10,377 nt of DNA, taken from positions 1 to 10,377 of the forward strand of contig JABCPU010001247.1 of assembly GCA_016800925.1 (NCBI GenBank), given 5' to 3'. The notes below the pieces were generated by a model, which was given only the letters and a program-made list of their open reading frames with translations, searched no databases and had not been told where the DNA came from. The stretch's first letter is position 1. Each line of letters starts with the position of its first letter. Below, one piece after another: positions 1 through 8,541 of this stretch. Position numbers and translations under genes: made by a program. This DNA comes from Suillus spraguei. Its lineage: Eukaryota > Basidiomycota > Agaricomycetes > Boletales > Suillaceae.

Positions 1-309
1 ACGCCTGGTGTCATCTACTCACCTACGCCTACAGACCTCGACACTCGGGGATCGCACCATTCAACCGTTTGTCGACCTGGTCCGTGCGCCCACTATCACC
101 CCGTCTCAGCTAATCGCCCTACGCCTATAGGATCTTGACTTGCGGATCGCACCATTTCAGATCCACCAATGCCTGGTGTCGTCTACTCGCCTACGCCTAC
201 AGACTCGACACTCGGGGATCGCACCATTCAAACCCGTTTGTCGACCTGGTCCGTGCGCCCACTATCACCCGGTCTCAGCTAATCGCCTTGCGGATCGCAC
301 CATTCAGAT
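1..309 (+). repeat. Left array of ~168-bp tandem repeat (left arm of inverted repeat)
   Basis: Two units are visible. Unit 1 starts at base 1 (acgcctggtgtc) and unit 2 at 169 (atgcctggtgtc), a period of 168 bp; unit 2 lacks about 20 bp near its end. Each unit holds the same blocks in order: gcctggtgtc, cctacgcctacaga, ctcgacactcgggg, ggatcgcaccattca, gtcgacctggtccgtgcgcc, ctcagctaatcgcc. The motif ggatcgcaccattca occurs at 49-63, about 144-159 (one extra t), 216-230 and 292-306. Bases 1-130 are nearly identical to the reverse complement of 7700-7831. Similarity stops at about 309. The array continues leftward out of the window. Confidence 0.85.
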
Positions 310-407
310 GTCAACTTTCAGGGCCACCTGGACTGTGTGTCCCCCTTGCCTCTCACTTCATCAAGCTTGCAGTTCCCACTGACGCCTCATTTGAAATATA
401 ATATTTT

Positions 408-487
408 AAGACACCACTGCTGCCACCATTGCCATCCCGTCAGTTTGAAGACACCACTGCTATCGCCCTTGCCATCCTGTCAGTCCG
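408..487. repeat. 40-bp tandem duplication
   Basis: Two 40-bp units lie head to tail, 408-447 and 448-487. Both begin aagacaccactgct and share ttgccatcc and gtcagt. They differ at a handful of positions, mainly in the middle, so the duplication is not brand new. Confidence 0.85.
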
Positions 488-661
488 GCACTTTCTCAAG
501 TGGTGCAGACTATCAACAATGCTTAGAGGGACCGAGGCTTCGAGCTAGAGGGCCGCACAATCACATTATTGGTAGTACTTGACAACTGTACGCAACAATA
601 TATTTTTTTTTGCAATACACAACCTCCATTCTGATATTAATGGAGTGATGCCATACACAAA

Positions 662-775
662 AGCTATGACTCGACACTAGGTAAGTATAAGTGAACCTCC
701 CTCACTACAACATTGGCGCGAGCTATGACTCGACACTAAGTATAAGTGAACCTCCCTCACTCCAACATTGGCACG
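662..775. repeat. 55-59-bp tandem duplication
   Basis: Unit 1 (662-720, 59 bp) and unit 2 (721-775, 55 bp) both start agctatgactcgacacta and end with caacattggc. Unit 2 lacks four bases (ggta region) and carries two substitutions near the end. It lies just past the gene C stop codon. Confidence 0.85.
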
Positions 776-791
776 GGGCCAAACATTCGAT

Positions 792-2433
792 CTAAGTCAG
801 CAACACTCTATCACAGTCAAAGGGAAAGAAGTCATCACCAGGAACAGGTGGCTCTGTATCACGAGCAGCTGGATCAGGTAACTCTTCATCACCAGCCTCG
901 CTGTCCTCAATAGTCTCAGCACTCTTGTACTGTTTGCGACGAGTTGTTGCAGGTATTGCTGCACTGCGGCGCTTCGTCCCTTTGTCAGATCGAGTGCGGC
1001 GGCGGCGATCAATTATTGCGCCACTCTTGAGCTTCTCTTCATGCTCCAGACGGAGTTTCTCGAATTCTTCGTCGCTCAAGGACTTCCAGTAAGTCGTACC
1101 ATCATCCCACCTATTGCAAAGCATCTGGAGGTCCGGAAGCGCACTCGATACTTGACTAAGATTTGTAAACGGAATTTGATCTGGCCATCCTTCCACAACA
1201 ACCTGGTACCGCTGTACAATGTTGCGGAAGTAATGCGCCCATTGCATTTTTGCGCCAGTGTCACCGGTACACTCCTCTATTAATGAAATAAGTAAATTAA
1301 TGTTGTAAATGCCAAAAAAAAAAAAAACTTACGAAGCTTTCGGTTGATGATGTCACGGATTTCTGCGCGTTTATCGGAGACGCGCTTCTGGTGGTTTTTC
1401 GCAGAACCTGAATACAATTAGAACGATGTAGCAATAAGAACAAAGACACTAACCTTTCATCCCCTGGACGGCGAAGCCTTCCATTTTGCTGACTAAATCT
1501 TGATTATCGATACCCATCACAGTGTCCATGAAAATGTCAACACCTTGAGTAGCAAACGCGACACCTCGGAGGGGAACATCCGTAGAACCACGTGTAGTGT
1601 ATAGAATAGATTCCGCGCCTGTACGACAATGGAGGCTCTTGAGCTAGAAGATGTGAGGAAATGTCAGAGACAAATTCAAAAAAGAACTACCTCGTTTTCC
1701 ACTGCCTTCAAGGTTTGCGTGATATCGTTGATTTTCGACTTGGCCGTAACACGAACACCTGTCTTCTTCGTCTCTTTCCATTCAGTGAACTCGGCGAGAA
1801 GTTCAACTTGTTCTTCATTTGAGAGTGCGAGGTATTCGGACTTGTGTTCTCGGACAAGTGTTTGGAGCACCGCTTTACCATGGCTATCTAAAAAAAAAAA
1901 ACACTTGAGCACAACAGAACACGATGACACAATTATAATAAAAACTTACCGTTCTCTTTATCTTTGTTTTTCTTCCAGCAGAACGCGTTCCATAAATTAG
2001 CCTTAGAGCGCTTTGAACGGAGAAGGCCACGACCTATGTATAAATCGTTCTGAACTTGGCGGATACTTTTGTGGTGTGAAGACGCAATCAATTTGGTAGC
2101 ATCATCGAGCTGCTTCCATGTGTCATCTAAGGCGTCCTTGAACCGAAGAGATTTGGTGCGTCGCTCGAGCCTGAGAGCCGCACGGGCTTCTTTACTGAGC
2201 ACAACGTTCGAACGTCGACGGGCAGGTGGCTGGATGAGTCTAGCGTTTGAACTGCGCTTGTTGGCGAAGAATGACTGGGCAACCATTAGCTACAAGGAAG
2301 CAGCAGAGACAAGTCAACAACCTGCAATCATTCATCCAGCTATTTAACGCACCGAGAAGGAAATTTTCACTCCGTCAACATTGTGGTTAGGCTCAAATAT
2401 CACATCATTCTGTACTAAACAAGGCAGAAACAT
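792..2433 (-). CDS. Gene C: conserved basidiomycete hypothetical protein, possible HMG-box-like DNA-binding cofactor
   Basis: Unnamed protein. Proposed exons on minus: 2433-2353, 2289-1950, 1887-1691, 1643-1454, 1407-1333 and 1276-792. All junctions are GT-AG with introns of 46-63 nt, and the sum is 1368 nt, in frame, 455 aa. The first exon (27 aa) is the least certain; an in-frame ATG at 2286 in exon 2 is an alternative start. Residues about 125-180 (NAFCWKK, then a helix ending EYLALSNEEQ) look like an HMG box, tentatively. Next come a conserved-looking block (RTGAESILYTTRGSTD, about 215-230) and a segment starting MQWAHYFRNIV at 305. A basic cluster (RRRRTRSDKGTKRR, about 385-398) could be a nuclear localisation or DNA-binding patch, and the C-terminal tail is acidic and Pro-rich. 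From memory, similar proteins are multi-copy in Agaricomycetes; this was not checked. Position inside the KDZ repeats suggests cargo. No catalytic motif is recognised. Confidence 0.75.
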
Positions 2434-2440
2434 CTGAGAT

Positions 2441-3858
2441 CTACAGTAATAGTAAACCGAAAAGGTAAAGCGCACATGAAAAAACTAAAATGCCAAGGAT
2501 CTTGAGGATGGTGGTAAGCACAGATGACCGATTCTATGAATTGAAATTAATATAAAAATGCGAAGAACGGAGAATGACTAACCTTCCATTTGGCGGCCTC
2601 AGGGTTGATGTCCCTTATACCTACCTGTAGGTCCATGAGGAGGGCATTAGACAAGATGGAAGCTTGTTCGTAAGTCAAGTCCCATGTCGGGGACCTAAAC
2701 ACTGCCTCCCACCGGCTGCTGCGAACTGCTGCTACTAATGTTCGGAGCTTCGGCAGATTCTCGTCACCCAACTTCAAACGATCGAGTGCAGCATCTGTAT
2801 ACGGCCCAATACTAATAAGCGGCGACCCAACCATTGACAGATTGCAAGCGAATTGTCCCTGAGATGGCGCCGCAACGATCGGGACAGCCTTCGTGAATGC
2901 ATCAGCCGGTCGGCGTTGACGCATCTCCGAGCGTGGCGTCAATGTTCGGTTTGCAGATCCGGCAGCCAATTCCACACCACAACGAATAGCAGCAGAGTCC
3001 GAATGAAGGAGAGGGGACTGTAGATTGGTGGAAAAGGTGTCTGGGGCTTGCGCAGAGCATTGGATTCGAGCTCCTGTGGCAACCATAGGTGGAGGGATGT
3101 AGCGTGGTCCGGTAGTGCTGATATGAGTTGCAGGGACTTCACCTTGTGTTAGCAATGCGAAGGATACAATAAAAATTAATTTACTTACAGCGCCTGCTGG
3201 GTTTCACCTTTTCAATGGCACAGCGGGTAGCAAAACGTTGCAAATGAGGTACTGCAAACTCTTGTGCGAAAGCCTGTACTAACACAGCGAGATCTCCACC
3301 GATTCGCTGCTGCGTTTCCTGCAACTCGCGCGGGGTGATATAGACATCGATAGGAATTTGTTCGGGGGAGAGATTCGGCGGAGGTTCACTGCCAGCGCAT
3401 CGAATGAGCAGAGATATCCCACCGTCAAGACGGTCTTGCGTAGTGAGCTGAAAAATGTTGTGAGCTTCAAGAAAAAGAATCAAGGAAATGACTGACAGCG
3501 TCAAATACATCCTGGGTGGCTGCATCGAGTAGCTCGTTATGTGTGAGGGACCGCTCTTTTGCCTCGTTCACATTGTTTGACCGATTGAAGCTGATGTATG
3601 ATGGGTGAAGCCCCCCACTGTCCTAGTCTGATAATGGGAGCCGTCGATATGAGCGTCATGCCTCAGTAGAGCCCGTGCGGCTGCTTGACGCTCATTGTTG
3701 CTGAAGCCTGGCGCAAAGGTAGAATTATGATACAGCACAGCGAGACCTGTCATGTTGAATTGGTCGAACCGTTTGCTATCTGGACATGGTGAAGATGCCA
3801 TGGAGTGCAATGGCGAAGATTGCAATGACTTCAAGGGTGGTCTTGATGGTGGATGCAC
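2441..3858 (-). CDS. Gene B: hypothetical protein with one apparent frameshift and possible C-terminal membrane tail
   Basis: Not recognised. Proposed exons on minus: 3858-3497, 3447-3189, 3142-2583 and 2533-2441, with GT-AG introns of 49, 46 and 49 nt. The sum is 1274 nt, one short of a multiple of three. The reading frame must change by one base near the six-G run at about 3612-3617 (minus GTGGGGGG); with one base lost there the protein would be 424 aa. After the shift the frame reads LHPSYISFNRSN and later ELLDAATQDVFDA, splicing in phase to LTTQDRLDGG. Exon 3 carries a Thr/Pro/Ser-rich start, then GPYTDAALDRLKLGDENL and a Trp-containing segment (SSRWEAVF, SPTWDLTYEQ). Exon 4 adds 30 residues, mostly hydrophobic (ILGILVFSCALYLFGLLLL), which would act as a tail anchor if real. 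Alternatively exon 3 splices directly into gene C and the two are one gene. Both lie downstream of the transposase on the same strand. Confidence 0.6.
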
Positions 3859-4312
3859 ACTAGGTGCAGTGGAGTCGTGTTTGCGAGTTTAACAAGTGTG
3901 TGGTAAGTAGTAATGATGGGCACGCTATATTATGTACACATAGATTACTGTACTCAGATTCTCAAATACAATCATGCCCAGCGCTCTATGCCTGTATGCT
4001 ACATTATGGCGCCGTAGTCTACATAGATAATCCACACTGCCTGTATGCTACATTATGGCGCTGTAGTCTACATAAATTATCTACACTGCCTGTATGTTAC
4101 ATTATGGCGCCATAGTCTACATAGATTATCTACACTGCCTGTATGTTACATTATGGCGCCGTGATCTACATCTCAGTCCTATATAGATTCTCTACCAAGT
4201 ATCCACTAAATATCTTCAGTATCACACATCTGTTGCGATCTTTGGTGGCAAAGTTTTTCATTATGAAGCGATAACTAAAGGTACAAGTTGCGGTATGTAT
4301 GTGGTGCCCAAG
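3859..4312. promoter_or_regulatory. Intergenic region between KDZ gene and gene B, likely promoter of gene B
   Basis: This 454-bp stretch lies downstream of the KDZ stop codon and upstream of the gene B start on the minus strand. It is dominated by the 49-bp minisatellite. No believable coding frame was found; the open frame on the plus strand arises from the repeats. Promoter function is inferred from position only. Confidence 0.4.
3990..4170. repeat. 49-bp minisatellite, four copies
   Basis: Units begin gcctgtatg at 3990, 4039, 4088 and 4137, an exact 49-bp period. The first three are full length with few substitutions. The fourth diverges after about 34 bp. Each unit contains acattatggcgc, and three of the four carry the palindrome ggcgcc. 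The array lies about 130-310 nt upstream of the gene B start. Confidence 0.95.
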
Positions 4313-7300
4313 TTAATCAATGATTGACTGAAGAAAATCAGCCATGTCCTCCGTCAACGTGTCAATTTCTTCGCGATCAATGGCTTCTATGTCAGTATCC
4401 TCAGTATCAATGGTTTGCGAGATATCTGCAAGATCAATTGGTTGACCTGTGAAAACATTAGCATAACATCCAAGTTTGCTATTCGAACATACCATGGACA
4501 GCAGCGCGGTCAGCGCGGACACCAACACCCCTGACTCCAGAAAAGCCTGTGAGACTCTCGATGCGATTCAAGCGGTAGCAATGCATTGCATTGATAGCCG
4601 CACGTGAACGATGTTGGCGTTGCAGCTCGCAGCCTAGGTGCGGATCCGAAACCTGAAGTTTCTGTATGACGGTAAGCATATGACGTTCTTCGTCGTGAAT
4701 GGCGGTGCGCAAGCGGCGGACTTCGACATTGAGTCTAGTGATTTCTTCGCGTGCTCGACAAAGTTTGAAAAATTTGGTGGTTGCTTCTCGATGTCCTGGC
4801 TTTGACCAAGCACTGCTTCGAATATCGTTGCGAGAATATCGCAGAAGATCGAACTCGGCTACAAAACCATAATCAGCGATGTCTTTCCAAGAGATCTTGG
4901 AACGGGGTGGATTGAGGGCTGCGGCCTGTGTGTTGTAGCGATTAATAGCATTACGGATGGCGTCCGAACGGCGTTGTAGAGCCTTGCCTAGCTGCTGGCG
5001 TAGCTTGTACCCTAGAAAAAAACAGTCGTTAGTGTTGGTATTTCGGCATAAACAAACTTACCTGTGCCCGATAGTGAGAGTTTGGAGAGTTCAAATAACC
5101 TCATCACCACGAGACGCTCGAGCTCATCTAGGGCAGTGCGGTACTTACCCAGGGACGCCTCCTCCTTAAAACGTCGGTACTCTGGCCCACCAATCTCCCA
5201 CCGCTGGTCCACAGCCAGTTGTGTCTCGATATGCGCGACAAGCCCCTCAGCATGCTGTAACTTCGCATAGGAAGAGTCAACGCGGATCCGGGCTTGGGCG
5301 AGAGCATTGTTGATCTCCTCTAAACTACCGGTGGGAATGCTAGTCAGGGCGTTATTGCCGACTTCCCGAGCCACGTCCCAATCGGCACTAAATTATTTAA
5401 ACATCAGGTCCATAATAACGGCATGCAAACTTTGCTTACCGTCGTTGAGTGAGCTCGTCGAGAACTTCAACATAGCGTATGCACAGTTGGTCTCGGACAG
5501 GTGGTAGCTTCAATCCGTCAAGATAATCACGCTCGTCTTTGAGAAATTGAACAAGATCGTCATCAGTAAGACTCAGCTCGGCTTTGATGACAGCTAGTTC
5601 AGCAGTAAGCGTCTGAATAGAGTTTAGCGCCTCGCGGTAGTGATTCCAAATGAAATTGCCTGACAGAATCAGTGACAAAGTAATAAGACTTAATTAATAA
5701 TATTCACTCACTGAGGGTCGCGTACTTGTCAGTGTCCCAGAATGAGAAATGTTCTTCGATAGTCTGACGCCGGTGGAATGGACTTGCGTGTCTCGTACTA
5801 CGAGCAAGCTCGTTTGATGATGAGAAGATATGTTCGCACCCTTCGCCCTCGGTGTGTCCGGTTCCAGGGATGTACATGGGATGCCAGTCTAGCTGGCACT
5901 TACGGTTATGGGCGTGTCCGTGGAACGCGCCCACCATGAGACGAAAGTCTAACTCGCCCGCTCGCATACCCAAAGAACTGTTGGTCAGTGTCTTTGAGAA
6001 CGCGCATCCAATATCGTAAGCGCAGCCGCCGTTTTTCCCGTATACGGCGAGGAGCTTGTCAATTATGGCTAGCGGGTATTTCGCTCTGTTGTAAATCAGC
6101 GTTAGTCAAGATGAGCTAAAGAAAGAACTTAACAATTCTCCGCTCTGTATCATGTCGCAAGCTAGAACGACAAATCTATGACGGCACGCTGCGATAAATA
6201 TCCCGGATTCGTCAAACACTGAAAACATTTTTTTTCGGGTCTCTGGACCAGCATTACGCCATCGGTTGACGCAACTGAATGCTGGGGTAGTGCCTTCGGC
6301 TGCGATTGTTTCGTCCTCCCAGTTATCGTCATTTGTGTCCCTCTACATCATGTAGTCAGTCTATTGTTGCATGAAGAGAGGCTCGTCTTACCTCGCGTGT
6401 TTTGACTTCATCCTTGAACCTGTCTACGTCGCAAGTATCAATCCAATAATCAGAGCGTGCCTTGCGAGAGTCAATGCGTGGTTTTGAGCCATAAATCGTG
6501 GAGTTCCAGCGCTTCAAACTATTGTTGCCATCGATCGATACAAGCCAATCAAATTCAAGCGCTGGCTCGTCCTCTAATTTATAGAAGCAAGCTGGGCATG
6601 AATTGAGCATGCGCCAATTCAGTGTGTCCTGATCGAGTGCTGCGCGATGACGCTGTTTCACGCGGTGAAGGATTTCTAAATAGACGTCATAAGCGGCTGA
6701 AAATTGTGCGTTAAGGTACGGTCGATACGGTGTCTGTGCGGCATTTTTAGATCAGTCAAATGATGTAATATACACGTACATCATGCAGGAAACAAAGACT
6801 TTTCACTTGGGCTTGAATGCTGAATCGGGGGCATGACCGATGGATTTGACGGTATGCAGCAAGAGTGCGCAACGATATGGCAGCTGTGGGATAAAGCGGT
6901 GCGCACCCGATGTACCCATGGTAGATTAATGTCTCGTTAGGATACCTGTGGGAGGGCTGCGATCGCAGTGAAGAGTGGCTTCGCTCTAGAAATGAATTAG
7001 CACACAAAGAATTGGAACTTTCATTAAACATACTGAAAAGGTCAATTAGTTCTATGTTAGTTAGTGAAACACTAGAAGAATCATCTAGAAGTGGCTCCGC
7101 AGACATGTCGTCAAATGTTGGTAAGCCGTCACCAGAATCACGAAAACGATAGTCCAAGTAAGCGTCCACCAGCAGGTCTATTTGAAGCTGCCAGTGATTC
7201 GTTCGGCTTTCTGTGCGGTCCTCCCGAGTGCGGTGATCGATATAGCGACTGTGAATGATATAAGTAACAATCGAGACAGACGAGAAAAAACACACACTAG

Positions 7301-7685
7301 CCACCAAGGTCCGCTATTTGACCAGCGAGTCCCTCAAATGCCTCGTACTCCCCACCGGCATGACTCAGTTCCATCCCCTCCTCTCCTGGAGGCACGGTGT
7401 ATGGTATTGATTCAACGTCCATTCCGTAGTCGCTCATCATGTTGTCCACCAACTGACGGTCCTCGCTCGACATCTCTGAGAGATCGCATTAGTTATATGT
7501 AAACAATAAGAATGTGAAGATATACCTTGGACTTGAGCCTGACGGCCTGCATCTGCTGCCTCCTTGCGTTGAAGCTGACGGCTAGCTTGAAGGATATGAG
7601 TCTGGCGATGTCGCCCTCGAAAGTTGTGCGAGATGATAGACTTTGAGAGGCCCTTAAGCTTAGAATGACCCCCTGCACGAGACAT
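4313..7685 (-). CDS. KDZ-superfamily transposase, apparently intact, ten exons
   Basis: Proposed exons on minus: 7685-7526, 7475-7298, 7248-6780, 6733-6392, 6342-6134, 6085-5712, 5659-5440, 5387-5062, 5011-4493 and 4446-4313. All nine introns are GT-AG, 46-52 nt, and the exons sum to 2931 nt, giving 976 aa with no internal stop. The product should be a DDE/RNase H-fold transposase acting on element ends in the nucleus. Motifs: N-terminal GYIGCAPLYPTAAISLRTL and PRFSIQAQVKSLCFLHD (about 215-269); CPAC (315-318); first acidic residue in LVSIDGNNSLKRW (D337); GIFIAACRHRF (430-440); AYDIGC (D477); FHGHAHNRKCQ (507-517); third acidic residue in GEGCEHIFSSSN (E534 or E537). The C-terminal part is helical, with YKLRQQLGKAL and LTGFSG, then an acidic tail. 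The N-terminal cysteine cluster often found with KDZ proteins is not obvious. Completeness suggests recent activity. The start is the first ATG after the repeat array and is in frame with conserved sequence. Confidence 0.92.
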
Positions 7686-7699
7686 AAGGAGCCGGTGTG

Positions 7700-7925
7700 A
7701 AGATTCTGTAGGCGTAGGCGATTAGCTGAGACAGGGTGATAGTGGGCGCACGGACCAGGTCGACAAACGGTTGAATGGTGCGATCCCCGAGTGTCGAGTC
7801 TGTAGGCGTAGGTGAGTAGATGACACCAGGCGTTGGTGGATCTGAATGGTGCGATCCGCAAGGCAAGATTCTGTAGGCGTAGGCGGTTAGCTAAGACTAG
7901 GTTTGACAGTGGGCGCACGGACCAC
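7700..7925 (-). repeat. Right array of ~168-bp repeat (right arm of inverted repeat)
   Basis: Read on the minus strand this matches the left array: gcctggtgtcatctactcac, ctcgacactcgggg, gtcgacctggtccgtgcgcc and ctcagctaatcgcc in the same order. The motif ggatcgcaccattca (minus) occurs at 7772-7786 and 7843-7857. The block ggtccgtgcgcccact recurs near 7742-7757 and 7908-7924, again about 168 bp apart. The inner edge (acgcctacagaatctt) lies about 15 nt upstream of the transposase start codon, so the array must contain or overlap the transposase promoter. Confidence 0.85.
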
Positions 7926-8271
7926 TTGGGCAGGTGTTGTAGAGGGCAGTGGTGGGCAAGGATGATGAGGTGGGAAGCAGGTTGGTGCAGGAAGCGTTCT
8001 TGGGACACAGAGACGACTTGGTGCTGGGCACAAGCGTTGTAGATCGAGGTGAGAGGCAGCCTACAGGATGCTTGCAGCGCTGCAAGCTGGGGGCGCACAG
8101 ACCACTGAGGCGCTGGGGTTTTGGGTGGGGAAGATGGGCGGATGTTGTAGAGCGTAGTGTTGGCCTGGGTGATGGCTGCTGGGCTGTAGAAGCAGCGGCG
8201 GCAGCGTGCAGTGTGCAGCAGTGTAGGGGGTAGGAGTACAGAGGCGTGAGAAACCCGCCAGATGAACCTCT
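7926..8271. repeat. Degenerate outer part of the right arm, boundary unclear
   Basis: No gene is seen. A weaker copy of the block gggcgcac(g/a)gaccact appears at about 8089-8105, some 180 bp outside the previous copy. Short tgttgtag repeats occur near 7934, 8035 and 8142, and gcagcggcggcagcgtgcagtgtgcagc-type simple sequence near 8193-8220. A perfect 18-bp palindrome lies at 8070-8087. Open frames here come from G-rich repeats. The end of the KDZ element probably lies within or just beyond this stretch. Confidence 0.5.
8070..8087. repeat. Perfect 18-bp palindrome
   Basis: The sequence gcttgcagcgctgcaagc equals its own reverse complement. It lies in the outer right arm, just before the third degenerate repeat block. 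Confidence 0.9.
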
Positions 8272-8538
8272 ATGACTAAGTTGGGCGATTTGCGGAAAGT
8301 GCCGGTATCAGGCGTAGGGCGGGATAAGGCGGGATACGTGCCAGCCTAGCTATAGGCTACAGTACAAAGTTAATAGAATATTTAGGGCGTTATTTAACGC
8401 TGGTGTTGGAATATTTCGAGTTTCGAGCCTAAATAAAGTTCACGAGGCACGCTATTGCTAAGCCTAGTAAGGCTTCCCAATTGGGCTATCCAGGTGGGAA
8501 CAAAGGGAAAATGAATAGGGGCACATACGATTGTAACA
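8272..8538 (-). mobile_element. Candidate 3' LTR of Ty3/gypsy element (start clear, end uncertain)
   Basis: On the minus strand TGTTACA begins at 8538, directly after a polypurine tract and 32 nt past the stop codon of the last element ORF. This is where a 3' LTR should start. Inside are several short inverted repeats (cccaattggg, aagcc/ggctt, gcgtta/taacgc at 8387-8400). No matching CA end or target-site duplication was found, and the low bound given is a guess. No 5' LTR is in the window for comparison. The LTR may be truncated where the KDZ arm begins. Confidence 0.5.
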
Positions 8539-8541
8539 TTA

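Larger units (their letters stand above)
310..791. other. Non-coding stretch with two short tandem duplications
   Basis: No convincing coding sequence is seen on either strand. The stretch lies between the left repeat array and the stop codon of gene C, so it is probably the 3' flank of gene C. It contains a 40-bp tandem duplication (408-487), a 55-59-bp tandem duplication (662-775), an AT-rich patch with a T run near 600-612, and a short inverted repeat (ccatt/aatgg) near 627-644. No clear polyadenylation signal for gene C was identified. Confidence 0.55.
1..8270 (-). mobile_element. Large KDZ-type DNA transposon carrying three genes, left end outside the window
   Basis: Seen: a KDZ transposase gene and two further minus-strand genes are enclosed by two arrays of the same roughly 168-bp repeat in opposite orientations (1-309 on plus, 7700-7925 on minus). 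Known: KDZ (Kyakuja-Dileera-Zisupton) elements are large DNA transposons, expanded in mushroom genomes, that can carry passenger genes. Inferred: the inverted arrays are the terminal or subterminal repeats of one element, and the three genes are cargo plus transposase. The left end lies before base 1. The right end is not resolved; repeat-like sequence fades out between 8105 and about 8270, where a gypsy LTR candidate begins. No exact terminal inverted repeat or target-site duplication could be defined. Alternatively, the two arrays are unrelated insertions of a local satellite. Confidence 0.6.

Noticed and set aside
135..582. Plus-strand open frames in and just past the left repeat array
   Set aside because: They follow the tandem units, have no recognisable domain, and similar peptides appear from the inverted copy at 7660-8098 simply because the DNA repeats.
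3600..3640. An intron in place of the frameshift in gene B exon 1
   Set aside because: An acceptor (gacag) exists next to the G run but no acceptable GT donor at the usual 46-63 nt distance was found.
3864..4115. Plus-strand open frame with repeated peptide
   Set aside because: The repetition comes from the 49-bp minisatellite; the period is not a multiple of three and no domain is seen.
3990..4170. CRISPR-like array
   Set aside because: Repeats are directly adjacent with no unique spacers; it is a minisatellite.
7493..8098. Minus-strand 201-codon open frame across the right repeat array
   Set aside because: It overlaps the first exon and first intron of the KDZ gene in another frame, and its composition reflects the repeats.
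8387..8400. Hairpin gcgttatttaacgc as a bacterial-type terminator
   Set aside because: The context is eukaryotic with spliced genes; it lies inside the LTR candidate and has no following T run.
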